The notes under the pieces are model-generated. The model was not told the DNA's origin, ran no database searches, and saw only the letters and a program-made list of their open reading frames with translations. From Hyphomicrobiales bacterium (GTDB lineage Bacteria; Pseudomonadota; Alphaproteobacteria; Rhizobiales; Xanthobacteraceae), in the NCBI GenBank assembly GCA_019243195.1, contig JAFAUQ010000044.1:1-64000 (forward strand): a stretch of 64,000 nucleotides of DNA. The letters are read 5' to 3'. Shown piece by piece: positions 26,640 through 35,190 of this stretch. A program made the translations under genes and the position numbers. How positions within the stretch are numbered: the stretch's first letter is position 1; each line of letters starts with the position of its first letter.

Positions 26640-27191
26640 ATGAAATCTCCCGTAGAGACCATGTCGATCGATACCTTCGTGCCGATGCTTCGCTCGCTGT
26701 CGAAGATTTTCGACAAGGCGGCGCAGCACGCGAAAGCGAAGTCCATTGACGGCGCCGTGCTTGCAAATGCGCGGCTTGCGCCAGATATGTTTCCGCTCGC
26801 CCGACAGGTGCAGATCGCCTGCGACATGGCCAAGAACGGCATCGCGCGCCTGATGGGGAAAGAGCCGCCGAAATTCGAGGACAATGAGCAGACCCTGGAT
26901 CAGCTCAAGGCGCGCATCGAACGGACGATCGAGTATCTGGATAAGGCGGACCGCAGCGCACTGCAGGGCGCGGAAGATCGCGAGATAACGATCCCATTTC
27001 CCGACGGCCGGGTGCTCGAAATGAAGGGGCTGCAACTTCTGCGGGACTGGACCCTGCCGCACTTCTATTTCCACGTCGTCACGGCCTACGACATCCTGCG
27101 CCACAACGGCGTCGACATCGGAAAGCTCGATTATCTGAGCCACGTCGGCGGCGCCATTCGCGAGCGTGGGGAACTGCGCAAGGCAGGGTGA
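26640..27191 (+). CDS. DUF1993-family protein
   Basis: A 183-residue cytosolic protein resembling DUF1993: MSIDTFVPMLRSLSKIFDKA, LAPDMFPLARQVQIACDMAK and KGLQLLRDWTLPHFYFHVVT then AYDILRHNGVDIGKLDY. The His-x-x-x-His and Tyr-rich C-terminal helix recall DinB-like four-helix proteins. Strong RBS AGGAGG nine bases upstream. It is in the ArsR-SRPBCC-VOC-YCII neighbourhood and probably co-regulated. Function unknown. Confidence 0.78.
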   Translation: MKSPVETMSIDTFVPMLRSLSKIFDKAAQHAKAKSIDGAVLANARLAPDMFPLARQVQIACDMAKNGIARLMGKEPPKFEDNEQTLDQLKARIERTIEYLDKADRSALQGAEDREITIPFPDGRVLEMKGLQLLRDWTLPHFYFHVVTAYDILRHNGVDIGKLDYLSHVGGAIRERGELRKAG

Positions 27192-27208
27192 CCGCGAACC
27201 GTAGAACC

Positions 27209-27243
27209 GCAGGATGGGTTGAGCGGAGCGAAACCCATCCTGC
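27209..27243. repeat. Short hairpin repeat
   Basis: GCAGGATGGGTT and AACCCATCCTGC with a GAGCGGAGCGA loop. It lies between the DUF1993 gene and the next start codon and could modulate translation, because it ends just before the AAGGAGCGAG ribosome site. Confidence 0.7.
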
Positions 27244-27255
27244 AAGGAGCGAGTA

Positions 27256-27711
27256 ATGCAGAAAATAACTCCCTTTCTCTGGTTTGACGGGAAAGCCGAA
27301 GAGGCGGCGAAATTCTACACCTCGATCTTCAGCAACTCGAAGATCACCTCCGTCACGCCGGGGCCGAACGGCGCCGCGATGTCGGTCACCTTCCAGCTCG
27401 AGGGACAGGATTTCTACGCACTCAACGGCGGGCCGCACTTCACCTTCTCGCCGGCGATATCGTTCTTCGTCGACTGCGCGACGCAGCCCGAGGTCGACGC
27501 GCTGTGGGAAAAGCTCTCCGCCGGCGGCGAGAAGCAGCGCTGCGGCTGGCTCAAGGACAAGTTCGGCGTGTCGTGGCAAGTCATTCCGACGGCGCTCGGC
27601 CGGCTGCTGCACGACAAGGATGCGGCGAAATCGCGCGCCGTCATGCAGGCGATGATGAAGATGGATAAGATCGACATCGCCGGCCTCGAGCAAGCCCACG
27701 CGCACGCATAA
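27256..27711 (+). CDS. VOC/PhnB-type protein (3-demethylubiquinone methyltransferase-like fold)
   Basis: A 151-residue vicinal-oxygen-chelate fold protein: ITPFLWFDGKAEEAAKFYTS then IFSNSKITSVTPGPNG, FQLEGQDFYALNGGPHFTFS and CGWLKDKFGVSWQVIPTALG. The FLWFDGKAEEA..FY and WLKDKFGVSWQ blocks define the PhnB-like group. Despite the family name it is not a ubiquinone methyltransferase by sequence. RBS AAGGAG. It pairs with the next VOC gene. Confidence 0.85.
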   Translation: MQKITPFLWFDGKAEEAAKFYTSIFSNSKITSVTPGPNGAAMSVTFQLEGQDFYALNGGPHFTFSPAISFFVDCATQPEVDALWEKLSAGGEKQRCGWLKDKFGVSWQVIPTALGRLLHDKDAAKSRAVMQAMMKMDKIDIAGLEQAHAHA

Positions 27712-27760
27712 CACGATCACTTAATCCGAGTTTCCACAGCGAACAAAGAAAGGTGATGCC

Positions 27761-28174
27761 ATGCAGGTCCAGCCCTATCTCAATTTCAACGGCCGCTGCC
27801 AGGAGGCGATCGACTTCTACAAGCGGGCATTGGGCGCCGAGGTGCAGATGGTCATGCACTTCAAAGACTGCCCGGAGCCGCAGCAGGGCATGATCACCCC
27901 GGAAAACAAGGACAAGGTGATGCATGCGGCGCTAAAAATCGGCGATACCTGCGTTTTCGCATCCGACGGCCGCTGCACGGGCAGTCCCAATTTCCAGGGC
28001 ATTTCTCTCTCGCTCTCCGCGCAAAACGAGGCAGAGGCCAACCGCCTGTTCGGCGCGCTCGCCGACGGCGGACAGGTGCAGATGCCGCTTGCGAAGACAT
28101 TCTTCTCGCCGAGCTTCGGCATGGTGGCCGACCGTTTCGGCGTGAACTGGATGGTGCTCGCGGGACAGGGGTGA
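27761..28174 (+). CDS. VOC/PhnB-type protein (second)
   Basis: A 137-residue VOC protein: VQPYLNFNGRCQEAIDFYKR then ALGAEVQMVMHFKDCPEPQQ, and SPSFGMVADRFGVNWMVLAG. Typical of the YjdN/PhnB group, where these genes commonly cluster with YCII, ArsR and SRPBCC genes. The KDCPEP stretch is a variable loop over the ligand site. AAAGGTGATGCC precedes the ATG. Ligand unknown. Confidence 0.85.
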   Translation: MQVQPYLNFNGRCQEAIDFYKRALGAEVQMVMHFKDCPEPQQGMITPENKDKVMHAALKIGDTCVFASDGRCTGSPNFQGISLSLSAQNEAEANRLFGALADGGQVQMPLAKTFFSPSFGMVADRFGVNWMVLAGQG

Positions 28175-28182
28175 CCATCGTA

Positions 28183-28254
28183 GCCTGGATGAGCGCGTAG
28201 CGACATCCGGGACTCGCATGTCGGCCGCTTCGCGACCTCACGCGGGCTACGACT
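28183..28254. repeat. GTAGCC-type intergenic hairpin
   Basis: GTAGCCTGGATGAGCGCGTAG at the left and CTCACGCGGGCTAC at the right form a palindrome with an inner CGACATCCGGG. This is a common Rhizobiales intergenic repeat type. It lies between the VOC and YCII genes. Confidence 0.55.
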
Positions 28255-28290
28255 GAGGTGCGCCGGTCAAATACAAAGGAAAATGAGACA

Positions 28291-28695
28291 ATGCGCTTCA
28301 TGATGCTGATGATTCCCAAAGGCTATGGCGCGGCGGCGCCGGGCGCGATGCCCGACCCGAAGCACGTTGCCGCGATGATGAAATACAACGAGGAGCTCAC
28401 GAAGGCGGGTGTGCTCGTCGGGCTCGACGGGCTGCATCCACCCTCCATGGGCGCGCGCATCTCGTTTTCCGGCGGCAAGCCCACGGTCAGCGAGGGACCG
28501 TTCCCCGGCGACAAAGAAGTGCTCGGCGGCTATTGGATGATCAACGTGAAATCGAAGGCCGAGGCGATCGAATGGGCGTCGCGCTGCCCGGCGGGAGAAA
28601 ACGAAGTCATCGAAATCCGCCAGGTGCAGGAGATGGCGGATTTCACCCCCGAGGTTCGCAAGGCCGCCGCCGGCTTCCGCCCCGGCGCGCAGTAG
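28291..28695 (+). CDS. YCII-related protein
   Basis: A 134-residue dimeric alpha-beta barrel family protein: MRFMMLMIPKGYGAAAPGAM, EELTKAGVLVGLDGLHPPSM, FSGGKPTVSEGPFPGDKEVL and GGYWMINVKSKAEAIEWASR then CPAGENEVIEIRQVQEMADF. The GxYW and P-AGENE-IEIR motifs are diagnostic. ATG 28291 has AAGGAAAATGAG upstream. Proteins of this type often neighbour PhnB-like VOC genes and an ECF sigma factor; here the regulator is ArsR. Function unknown. Confidence 0.85.
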   Translation: MRFMMLMIPKGYGAAAPGAMPDPKHVAAMMKYNEELTKAGVLVGLDGLHPPSMGARISFSGGKPTVSEGPFPGDKEVLGGYWMINVKSKAEAIEWASRCPAGENEVIEIRQVQEMADFTPEVRKAAAGFRPGAQ

Positions 28696-28717
28696 GGCGA
28701 TCCGCATTACGCTCTGA

Positions 28718-28819
28718 CTCGTCATGCCCGCGAAAGCGGGCATCCAGTAAACACCGGCCGCAGTTTTATTTGAGGGGCCTGTGATTACTGGATCGCCCGC
28801 TTTCGCGGGCGATGACGAG
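28718..28819. repeat. R5 palindromic repeat, copy a
   Basis: CTCGTCATGCCCGCGAAAGC to GCTTTCGCGGGCGATGACGAG, with inner CAGTAAACACCGGCCG and TGATTACTGGATC. Its reverse complement aligns closely with copy b at 30548-30655, so the two copies flank the ABC transporter genes in inverted orientation. Confidence 0.85.
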
Positions 28820-28831
28820 TGGGAATATGTG

Positions 28832-28843
28832 TATAATAACTTC

Positions 28844-28846
<3 letters not shown>
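28832..28846 (+). promoter_or_regulatory. Consensus -10 box placing the transcript start at the ABC gene's ATG
   Basis: A perfect TATAAT at 28832-28837 lies seven bases before the ATG at 28844, where transcription would be expected to begin. There is no ribosome-binding site between repeat R5 and the ATG. No clear -35 hexamer is present at 17 bases upstream, which falls inside repeat R5. Confidence 0.45.
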
Positions 28847-29766
<920 letters not shown>

Positions 29767-29770
<4 letters not shown>

Positions 29771-30528
29771 ACTGGCGCGCGGTCTACGCCATCTATCTCT
29801 TCGAAATGTCGCGCACCGGGCGCACCGTGATGCAGAGCATCCTCTCGCCGGTCATCTCGACTTGTCTCTATTTCGTCGTGTTCGGCGCTGCGATCGGCTC
29901 GCGCATCACCGAGATCGAGGGGGTCCCTTACGGCGCCTTCATCGTGCCCGGACTCATCATGATGATGCTGCTCACCCAGAGCGTGATGAACGCGTCATTC
30001 GGCATTTATTTTCCGCGCTTCATCGGCACCATTTACGAGCTGCTCTCGGCGCCGCTTTCGTTCTTCGAGATCGCCCTCGGCTACGTCGGCGCGGCGGCGT
30101 CGAAGTCGATCATTCTCGGTCTGATCATCCTGCTCACCGCCAACCTGTTCGTGCCGTTGCGCATCGCGCACCCGGGCTGGATGGTGGCGTTCCTGGTGCT
30201 CACCGCGGTGAGCTTCAGCCTGCTTGGCTTCATCATCGGCATCTGGGCCGACGGCTTCGAGAAGCTGCAGGTGATTCCGCTGCTTATAATCACGCCGCTC
30301 ACCTTCTTGGGTGGTAGCTTCTATTCGGTGAATGTGCTGCCGCCGGTGTGGCAAACGGTGAGCCTGTTCAATCCGGTCGTCTATCTGATCAGCGGCTTTC
30401 GCTGGAGCTTCTTCGAAATCGCCGACGTGAGTGTCGGCGTGAGCCTCGCCATGACGACGCTGTTCCTGGCCGTATGCCTCGTCATCGTGTGGTGGATTTT
30501 CAAGACGGGGTACCGGCTCAAGACGTGA
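29767..30528 (+). CDS. ABC-2 type exporter, permease subunit
   Basis: Inner-membrane permease of 253 residues with about six helices: [40 protein letters not shown] and the typical C-terminal signature [20 protein letters not shown] then [13 protein letters not shown]. YadH/NodJ-like. Its ATG overlaps the stop of the ATPase gene (ATGA). No outer-membrane component is adjacent. Confidence 0.92.
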
Positions 30529-30547
30529 CGCGCCGTTAATCCCTACT

Positions 30548-30655
30548 CTCGTCATCGCCCGCGAAAGCGGGCGATCCAGTAATCACAGAACCTTCAAATA
30601 AAACTCCGGCCGGTGTTTACTGGATGCCCCGCTTTCGCGGGGCATGACGAACGAG
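30548..30655. repeat. R5 palindromic repeat, copy b (inverted)
   Basis: CTCGTCATCGCCCGCGAAAG to CTTTCGCGGGGCATGACGA, with CAGTAATCACAGA and GGTGTTTACTGGATG inside. It is in the opposite orientation to copy a (28718-28819) across the ABC transporter pair. Confidence 0.85.
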
Positions 30656-30699
30656 AGTTTGTGCCGTTCGTTCACGCTCGGCTTACGTCCGCCCCCCGC

Positions 30700-31203
30700 C
30701 TATCGCCCTTCCGGCAAAGTGGGGGCGATCTGTGTGGTCTTCAGACAAATGCCGAGTTGGACATAGCTCGGCCGGCCGCCGATCTCGTTTGTTTGCACGC
30801 AGTCGGAGCGGGCCTTGTCGGTGAACGTCCCCCATTGCTCTTTCAACGTTTGGCGCGCTTTTTCCTCGTCTTTGCGGCAGCTCTCGCTGGCGTCCCCGGC
30901 AGGGCAGGCACGGGTGACATCGTAACGGGGAACATCGCGGACCGGGATGATCGGCGAGCAGCCTCGGCAAATGTTGTTGAGCGCGCGCTCCAGCGCGACG
31001 TCTTCCGGCGCTTTGGTTGTCTGCTGAGACGAATCGCGGGAAAGGTCGGTGGCGCGCGGCTGGCGGTGGCCGAGCGGTGCTGCCGAGACTTGGGCCTGCG
31101 CGCCGGACCCGCCCAAGGAGCCCGGCAGGAGGGCCTGTCCGCTCATGAAGCTTGCAGCGGCAAAAGCAGCCGACACCCCGATGTTCCTTAATATTTTCGT
31201 CAT
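30700..31203 (-). CDS. Exported cysteine-containing hypothetical protein
   Basis: A 167-residue protein with a signal peptide (MTKILRNIGVSAAFAAASFM, cleaved near AQAQV). The mature part holds about six cysteines (ICRGCSP, TRACPAG, ESCRKD, SDCVQT, LGICLK) suggesting disulfides. Lys/Glu-rich helix KDEEKARQTLKEQWG. RBS GGGAGGG precedes ATG 31203. It is the last gene of the minus-strand block downstream of the amine oxidase. Not recognised. Confidence 0.6.
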   Translation of the reverse strand: MTKILRNIGVSAAFAAASFMSGQALLPGSLGGSGAQAQVSAAPLGHRQPRATDLSRDSSQQTTKAPEDVALERALNNICRGCSPIIPVRDVPRYDVTRACPAGDASESCRKDEEKARQTLKEQWGTFTDKARSDCVQTNEIGGRPSYVQLGICLKTTQIAPTLPEGR

Positions 31204-31248
31204 TTTGCCCTCCCGCTTTGTTGCGAGCGCGCTCAACTTGCAAATGTC

Positions 31249-32532
31249 CTAGCGCGCGCCGGCAAGGATAGTCTGCGCCGTTTCCCGCCCGCTCGCCAGC
31301 GCCGCCTCGACGGTGCCCATGTCGGGGCCGGCATAGACCGCCTCGCCCGAGAAGAAGATCGATCCGCCGGTTGGTTGCTTGAGGATCGACTGCGCCTGCC
31401 GCGTCTGAGGCGTGGCATAGGAATAAGCGCCGCGCGCGAACGGGTCGTTGCCCCAGTTGATCGCCGTGGACGCGACAATGTCTCTCTTCATGCGCTCCGC
31501 GCTCACGTCGAAAGTCTCAGCTAGCGAGGCAATCCCCATCTCGACAAGCTCGTTCGCCGTCAGTCGCGGCACTGCGTCGGCCTTCGGCCCGGCGAACCAG
31601 CCGGTCAGCACCGGATGTTCGGCGGGATGCTGCGTCCACCAGGTCGGGACCCTCGTATTCGCAAACAGGAATGACAGGTCGGACAAATCGTGGGCGCCGA
31701 CATCGGCCCACCATTTATGAGTGAAGCGCAGCAGGATTTTGATGACGTTGCCGAAGCCGATGTCGATAACAGCCGTCGCCCTCTCGCGCGCCTCGGGCGG
31801 CAGCGCGATGTCGGAAAGCAGCGGGACAGGGACAGTGAGGATCGCCGCATCGGCTTCGTGGACAATGCCGTCGCGCCGGCGCGCGACAACTCCTCTGTCG
31901 CTCGCCTCGATCGCCGTCACGACGGCGCCGAGATGGATCGCGGCGCCGTGGCGGCGGCACTCCTTCACGAGAAAGTCGATGAGCGCGCCGCAGCCGCCGA
32001 CGATCCGCCCCTGCTGACCGAGTTCATTGTCCATCCATTCGTCGCGCAGGGCGAAAGTGCTCACGCGCGCCGGGTCAGCCGCGTCGTAGCCTTCGAGCAT
32101 TCGCGTGATCGCCCGCCGCAGCTCGAGGTATTGTGGATCGGCAAAATGCCGCTGCAGGAATTCGGCGACCGGCAGGTCGGCCTTCAATTCCGCGAGCGCC
32201 TGATGAAGTCGGTTCGCATGGGGAAGCGTCCGCTCACGGTGCGAGAGCTGCCCGTCGCGCGCACTCCAGCGCGTGCCCGAAACGGGTGCCAGCGAAAGGC
32301 GCGCCTGGTGAAGCAAGCCGATCGTGACAGGCGCAACCCCATGGACGAACTCGGCGCCCCCTTCCGCTCGGTATCCGAATTGTTCGGCCGGCAGCGGGTA
32401 GATGCGCCCGCCGCAGCGGTCGCGCGCTTCGAGGATCGTCACTCTTTTGCCCGCTCGCACGAGTTCGCGCGCGGTCATCAGACCCGCGGCGCCCGCGCCG
32501 ACGATCAGGAAATGGGCAGGGGACGGAGGCAT
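31249..32532 (-). CDS. Flavin-containing amine oxidase (NAD(P)-binding Rossmann FAD protein)
   Basis: FAD-dependent oxidase of 427 residues, monoamine-oxidase-like. FAD motif FLIVGAGAAGLMTARELVRA, then GKRVTILEARDRCGGRIYPL; C-terminal FAD motif GGSIFFSGEAVYAGPDMGTV then EAALASGRETAQ. The substrate-side WWTQHPAEHPVLTGWFAGPK is typical. ATG 32532 starts eight residues before the Rossmann strand. The product is ammonia, aldehyde and H2O2 if it behaves like relatives. It lies downstream of the sulfite dehydrogenase pair, about 100 bases after sorB. Confidence 0.88.
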   Translation of the reverse strand: MPPSPAHFLIVGAGAAGLMTARELVRAGKRVTILEARDRCGGRIYPLPAEQFGYRAEGGAEFVHGVAPVTIGLLHQARLSLAPVSGTRWSARDGQLSHRERTLPHANRLHQALAELKADLPVAEFLQRHFADPQYLELRRAITRMLEGYDAADPARVSTFALRDEWMDNELGQQGRIVGGCGALIDFLVKECRRHGAAIHLGAVVTAIEASDRGVVARRRDGIVHEADAAILTVPVPLLSDIALPPEARERATAVIDIGFGNVIKILLRFTHKWWADVGAHDLSDLSFLFANTRVPTWWTQHPAEHPVLTGWFAGPKADAVPRLTANELVEMGIASLAETFDVSAERMKRDIVASTAINWGNDPFARGAYSYATPQTRQAQSILKQPTGGSIFFSGEAVYAGPDMGTVEAALASGRETAQTILAGAR

Positions 32533-32634
32533 GCCCCTATATGCGGGGCTCGGAAACGGGATCGTCAAGAGAGGCGGTGCGGATGCGCCGCATGGGACGC
32601 GGGAGTCGGAGGAGCGGGGGGACCCTGCTTCGCG

Positions 32635-33165
32635 TCACTTCCCGCGCGTAAACGTCACGAATCCGTCAGCGTTGGGCATGCGTACCTTCGGCAGCGTGCG
32701 GGCGTCGATGGTTTCATTCTCCTCGATGATGCCGTTGAGGTGCAGCAGATAGGCCACGACCGCATATACTTCATCATTGCTCAGAGACTTCGACTCGTTG
32801 AGCGGCATCGCGCGACGTACATAGTCGAACAGCGTCGTCGCGTAAGGCCAGAAGCTCCCGATGGTCTTGACCGGCGCCTGGTCGCCCGCAAGCGTTCCGC
32901 GCCCGCCGACGAGCTGATCGTTCGGTTTGCCGGCGCCCTTTTCGCCGTGACAGGCGACGCATTTTGCGATGAAAACGGCCTCGCCCTGGCGCGGCGTGCC
33001 GCTGCCGGCCGGCAGCCCGGCGCCGTCCGGGCCGATGCTGATGTCCCACGGCGCGAGTTCTTCGGGCGTCGCCACGCGGCCCAGATTCGGACTCTCCGCG
33101 CATCCGACACTGCAAACAGTGCCCAGCGCCAGAGCGAGCGCGATCGAACGGCTAGGCGTATACAT
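32635..33165 (-). CDS. sorB: c-type cytochrome subunit of sulfite dehydrogenase (SorB/SoxD-like)
   Basis: Periplasmic monohaem cytochrome c of 176 residues. Lipoprotein-like or Sec signal near ALALGTVCSVGCAES; haem site FIAKCVACHGEKGAG; axial Met in RRAMPLNES; Gly-rich loop LVGGRGTLAGDQAP. It takes electrons from the molybdenum subunit encoded immediately upstream, whose stop it overlaps by 14 bases. SorB versus SoxD cannot be settled, since no other sox genes are nearby. Confidence 0.82.
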   Translation of the reverse strand: MYTPSRSIALALALGTVCSVGCAESPNLGRVATPEELAPWDISIGPDGAGLPAGSGTPRQGEAVFIAKCVACHGEKGAGKPNDQLVGGRGTLAGDQAPVKTIGSFWPYATTLFDYVRRAMPLNESKSLSNDEVYAVVAYLLHLNGIIEENETIDARTLPKVRMPNADGFVTFTRGK

Positions 33166-34423
33166 GCTTGATTTCCCCGCTCTCGTCGACGCCCCAGCTG
33201 TTGATGCCGTTGAAATGGTAGATCGTTTTGCCGCCGCGCTTGGCAATCAGCTCGGCCCGGGTCGGCTGCACGTAACCGGTCTCATCAGTCGCGCGGCTTT
33301 GCAGCACGGCAGGCCCGCCGTTCCAGCGCCAGGGCATGCGGAACCGCGTGAGCGCCATCGGCAAGACGGGCTGCTGCAGCGCTGCCGGCGCCCACGTCTT
33401 GCCGCCGTCGGCCGAAACATCGACCTGGGCGATCTTTCCGTATCCCGACCAGGCCAGCCCGGAAATCTCGTAAAGGCCCGGCCCTTTCATCGTCAGCCCC
33501 GGCGAGGGCTGCGTGATCAGCGACTTGGCTTCGATAGGAAAAACAAATTGCAGCGATTTCCCGTCCGGCGTCAGTATCGTGTATTTCGAAGTTTCGTCCT
33601 TCGTCATTGTCGGCTCTTCGGTCAGCTTGACGCGCCGAAGCCACTTCACCTGCATGTTGCCTTCGTAGCCGGGCAACAGCAGGCGCAACGGATAACCGTT
33701 CGACGGCCGAACGCGCTCGCCGTTCTGATAGAGCGCAATCAACGCGTCATCCATTGCCTTGACGAGAGGCACGCTGCGGCTCATGCCGGATGCGTCTGCC
33801 CCTTCGGCCAACATCCATTTGGCGCTCGGCTCCATTCCCGCTTCGTCGAGCAAGGTCGAGAGCTTCACGCCGGTCCACTCCGCGCACGACACGAGCCCAT
33901 GCAGTCCCTGGCAATTGAGCTGAGCCGGATCCTTCTGATAAAGCGAGCCGCCGTTTCCCCCGCATTCGATGAAAGCGATGCGCGATTCCATCGGATAGCG
34001 CGCCAGCATTTCCATCGTGAACACCAGCGGCCGCCGTACAAGGCCGTGGATCACGAGACGATGAGCGTCCGGGTCGACGTCGGGAATGCCGCTGTGGCTG
34101 CGCTCGAAATGCAGGCCGTTGGGGGTGATCGTGCCGTTGAGGACATGCAGCGGCGTGCGCGCGGCGCCGGTCCCCGGCGCGTTGGGCGGATTGGTCCACA
34201 CCCGCACGACCTTGTCCTCGAAGCGCGACGGCTGGCCGTAGGGCGTGAAGGGCGAGCCCGGCGTCTTCATCCAGGGTGCGACGCTCAGCGGCTCCGCACC
34301 CGCGGAAGAAGAAGAGAGCGTGCCGGCGGCAAGCCCACCAGCGAGGAAAATTCTGCGGTCGAGGAGGCCGCCGGCCGCGCGGAAATCCTCCGGAGCGATC
34401 GGCGGACGGCGCTTGCGTGTCAT
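33152..34423 (-). CDS. sorA: Sulfite dehydrogenase molybdenum subunit (SorA/SoxC-like)
   Basis: Periplasmic molybdopterin enzyme of 423 residues oxidising sulfite to sulfate. A Tat-like leader (LLDRRIFLAGGLAAGTLSSS) precedes the catalytic domain: GIPDVDPDAHRLVIHGLVRR, FIECGGNGGSLYQ and the Mo-ligand cysteine in GLVSCAEWTGVKLSTLL. Then comes the dimerisation domain (IAQVDVSADGGKTWAPAALQ, AELIAKRGGKTIYHFNGINS). The length fits SoxC (about 425). ATG 34423 has GAGGGAG upstream. Its partner cytochrome overlaps the 3' end. Confidence 0.9.
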   Translation of the reverse strand: MTRKRRPPIAPEDFRAAGGLLDRRIFLAGGLAAGTLSSSSAGAEPLSVAPWMKTPGSPFTPYGQPSRFEDKVVRVWTNPPNAPGTGAARTPLHVLNGTITPNGLHFERSHSGIPDVDPDAHRLVIHGLVRRPLVFTMEMLARYPMESRIAFIECGGNGGSLYQKDPAQLNCQGLHGLVSCAEWTGVKLSTLLDEAGMEPSAKWMLAEGADASGMSRSVPLVKAMDDALIALYQNGERVRPSNGYPLRLLLPGYEGNMQVKWLRRVKLTEEPTMTKDETSKYTILTPDGKSLQFVFPIEAKSLITQPSPGLTMKGPGLYEISGLAWSGYGKIAQVDVSADGGKTWAPAALQQPVLPMALTRFRMPWRWNGGPAVLQSRATDETGYVQPTRAELIAKRGGKTIYHFNGINSWGVDESGEIKHVYA

Positions 34424-34448
34424 GCGTGCTCCCTCACGTTTGTTTTTT

Positions 34449-34573
34449 GGGTGGGCTAAGGGCGACGGCGCGAAGCGCCCGAGACCGTGCCCACCGCAGT
34501 CGATCAACAAAGAAACGTCCATCGTTGGTGGGCACGCCGTCGCTTCGCTCCGGCTTAGATTAGCCCACCCTAC
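34449..34573. repeat. R6 repeat, copy b (inverted)
   Basis: TGGGTGGGCTAAGG to TTAGCCCACCCTAC, with GGCGCGAAGCGCC, CGTGCCCACC and GGTGGGCACG inside. The reverse complement matches copy a (18622-18720). Its end carries the TAG stop of the SCO1 gene. Confidence 0.7.
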
Positions 34574-35190
34574 AACCTTGACCTCACCGTCGCGGCGATC
34601 TGCTCGGGCGATGATCCCGGCGGCAAAAAGCCGAGATAACGGCCGTCCTTGCCGACCAGATAGATGAAGCCGGTGTGATCGACCGCATAGTCGCCGCCTT
34701 GCGCACTCGGCCTCGCGAAGTAGACCTTATAGGCGAGCGCGACTTTGCGGATGGCGGCATCCGGGCCAGTCAGCGCGACCAGCCGCGGATGGAACGCGGT
34801 GACATAGTCGGCCAGATGCGATGGCGTGTCCCGTTCCGGATCGAGGGTGATGAAGAGCGGTTGCACGGCGTCTCCCGCGGGGCCCAGCATGTCGAGCGCA
34901 AGCGAGAGCGCCTGCAACTCGGTCGGGCAGACGTCGGGACAATGCGTGTACCCGAAGTAGAGCAAACCGAGCTTGCCGCGGAAATCGGCGTCGGTGCGGC
35001 GCCGGCCGGTTTGATCGATGAGATCGAATGGGCCGCCGACGGGCTCGCGCCCCTCGAGCAGAGCCTCGATCAGCGCAGCTGCCGAGGGATTGTCGGCGTC
35101 TTGTGCGCGCGCCGGCGCGAGCGCACCGACGAGCATGCACGCGAGCGCAAGCATCACCGCTCTCACGTCCCAACGGCTAGATCGCATCAT
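34570..35190 (-). CDS. SCO1/SenC-family copper chaperone
   Basis: Membrane-anchored thioredoxin-fold protein of 206 residues. Hydrophobic leader VMLALACMLVGALAPARAQ; Cu-binding motif YFGYTHCPDVCPTELQALS (CPDVC); distal His in GDYAVDHTGFIYLV; LFITLDPERDTPSHLADYVT is the SCO signature. It delivers copper to cupredoxin or oxidase sites. It starts within the stop of the PQQ dehydrogenase-cupredoxin gene (ATGATG), so it likely metallates that domain. The stop is in repeat R6. Confidence 0.92.
   Translation of the reverse strand: MMRSSRWDVRAVMLALACMLVGALAPARAQDADNPSAAALIEALLEGREPVGGPFDLIDQTGRRRTDADFRGKLGLLYFGYTHCPDVCPTELQALSLALDMLGPAGDAVQPLFITLDPERDTPSHLADYVTAFHPRLVALTGPDAAIRKVALAYKVYFARPSAQGGDYAVDHTGFIYLVGKDGRYLGFLPPGSSPEQIAATVRSRL

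Noticed and set aside
28781-28843. N-terminal extension of the ABC ATPase
   Set aside because: Residues such as [12 protein letters not shown] are the translation of repeat R5 and appear wherever R5 is translated.
31690-34459. Two plus-strand frames of nearly 500 codons each opposite the amine oxidase and SorA/SorB
   Set aside because: Arg/His-rich shadow frames with no recognisable domain. The minus-strand genes have catalytic motifs.
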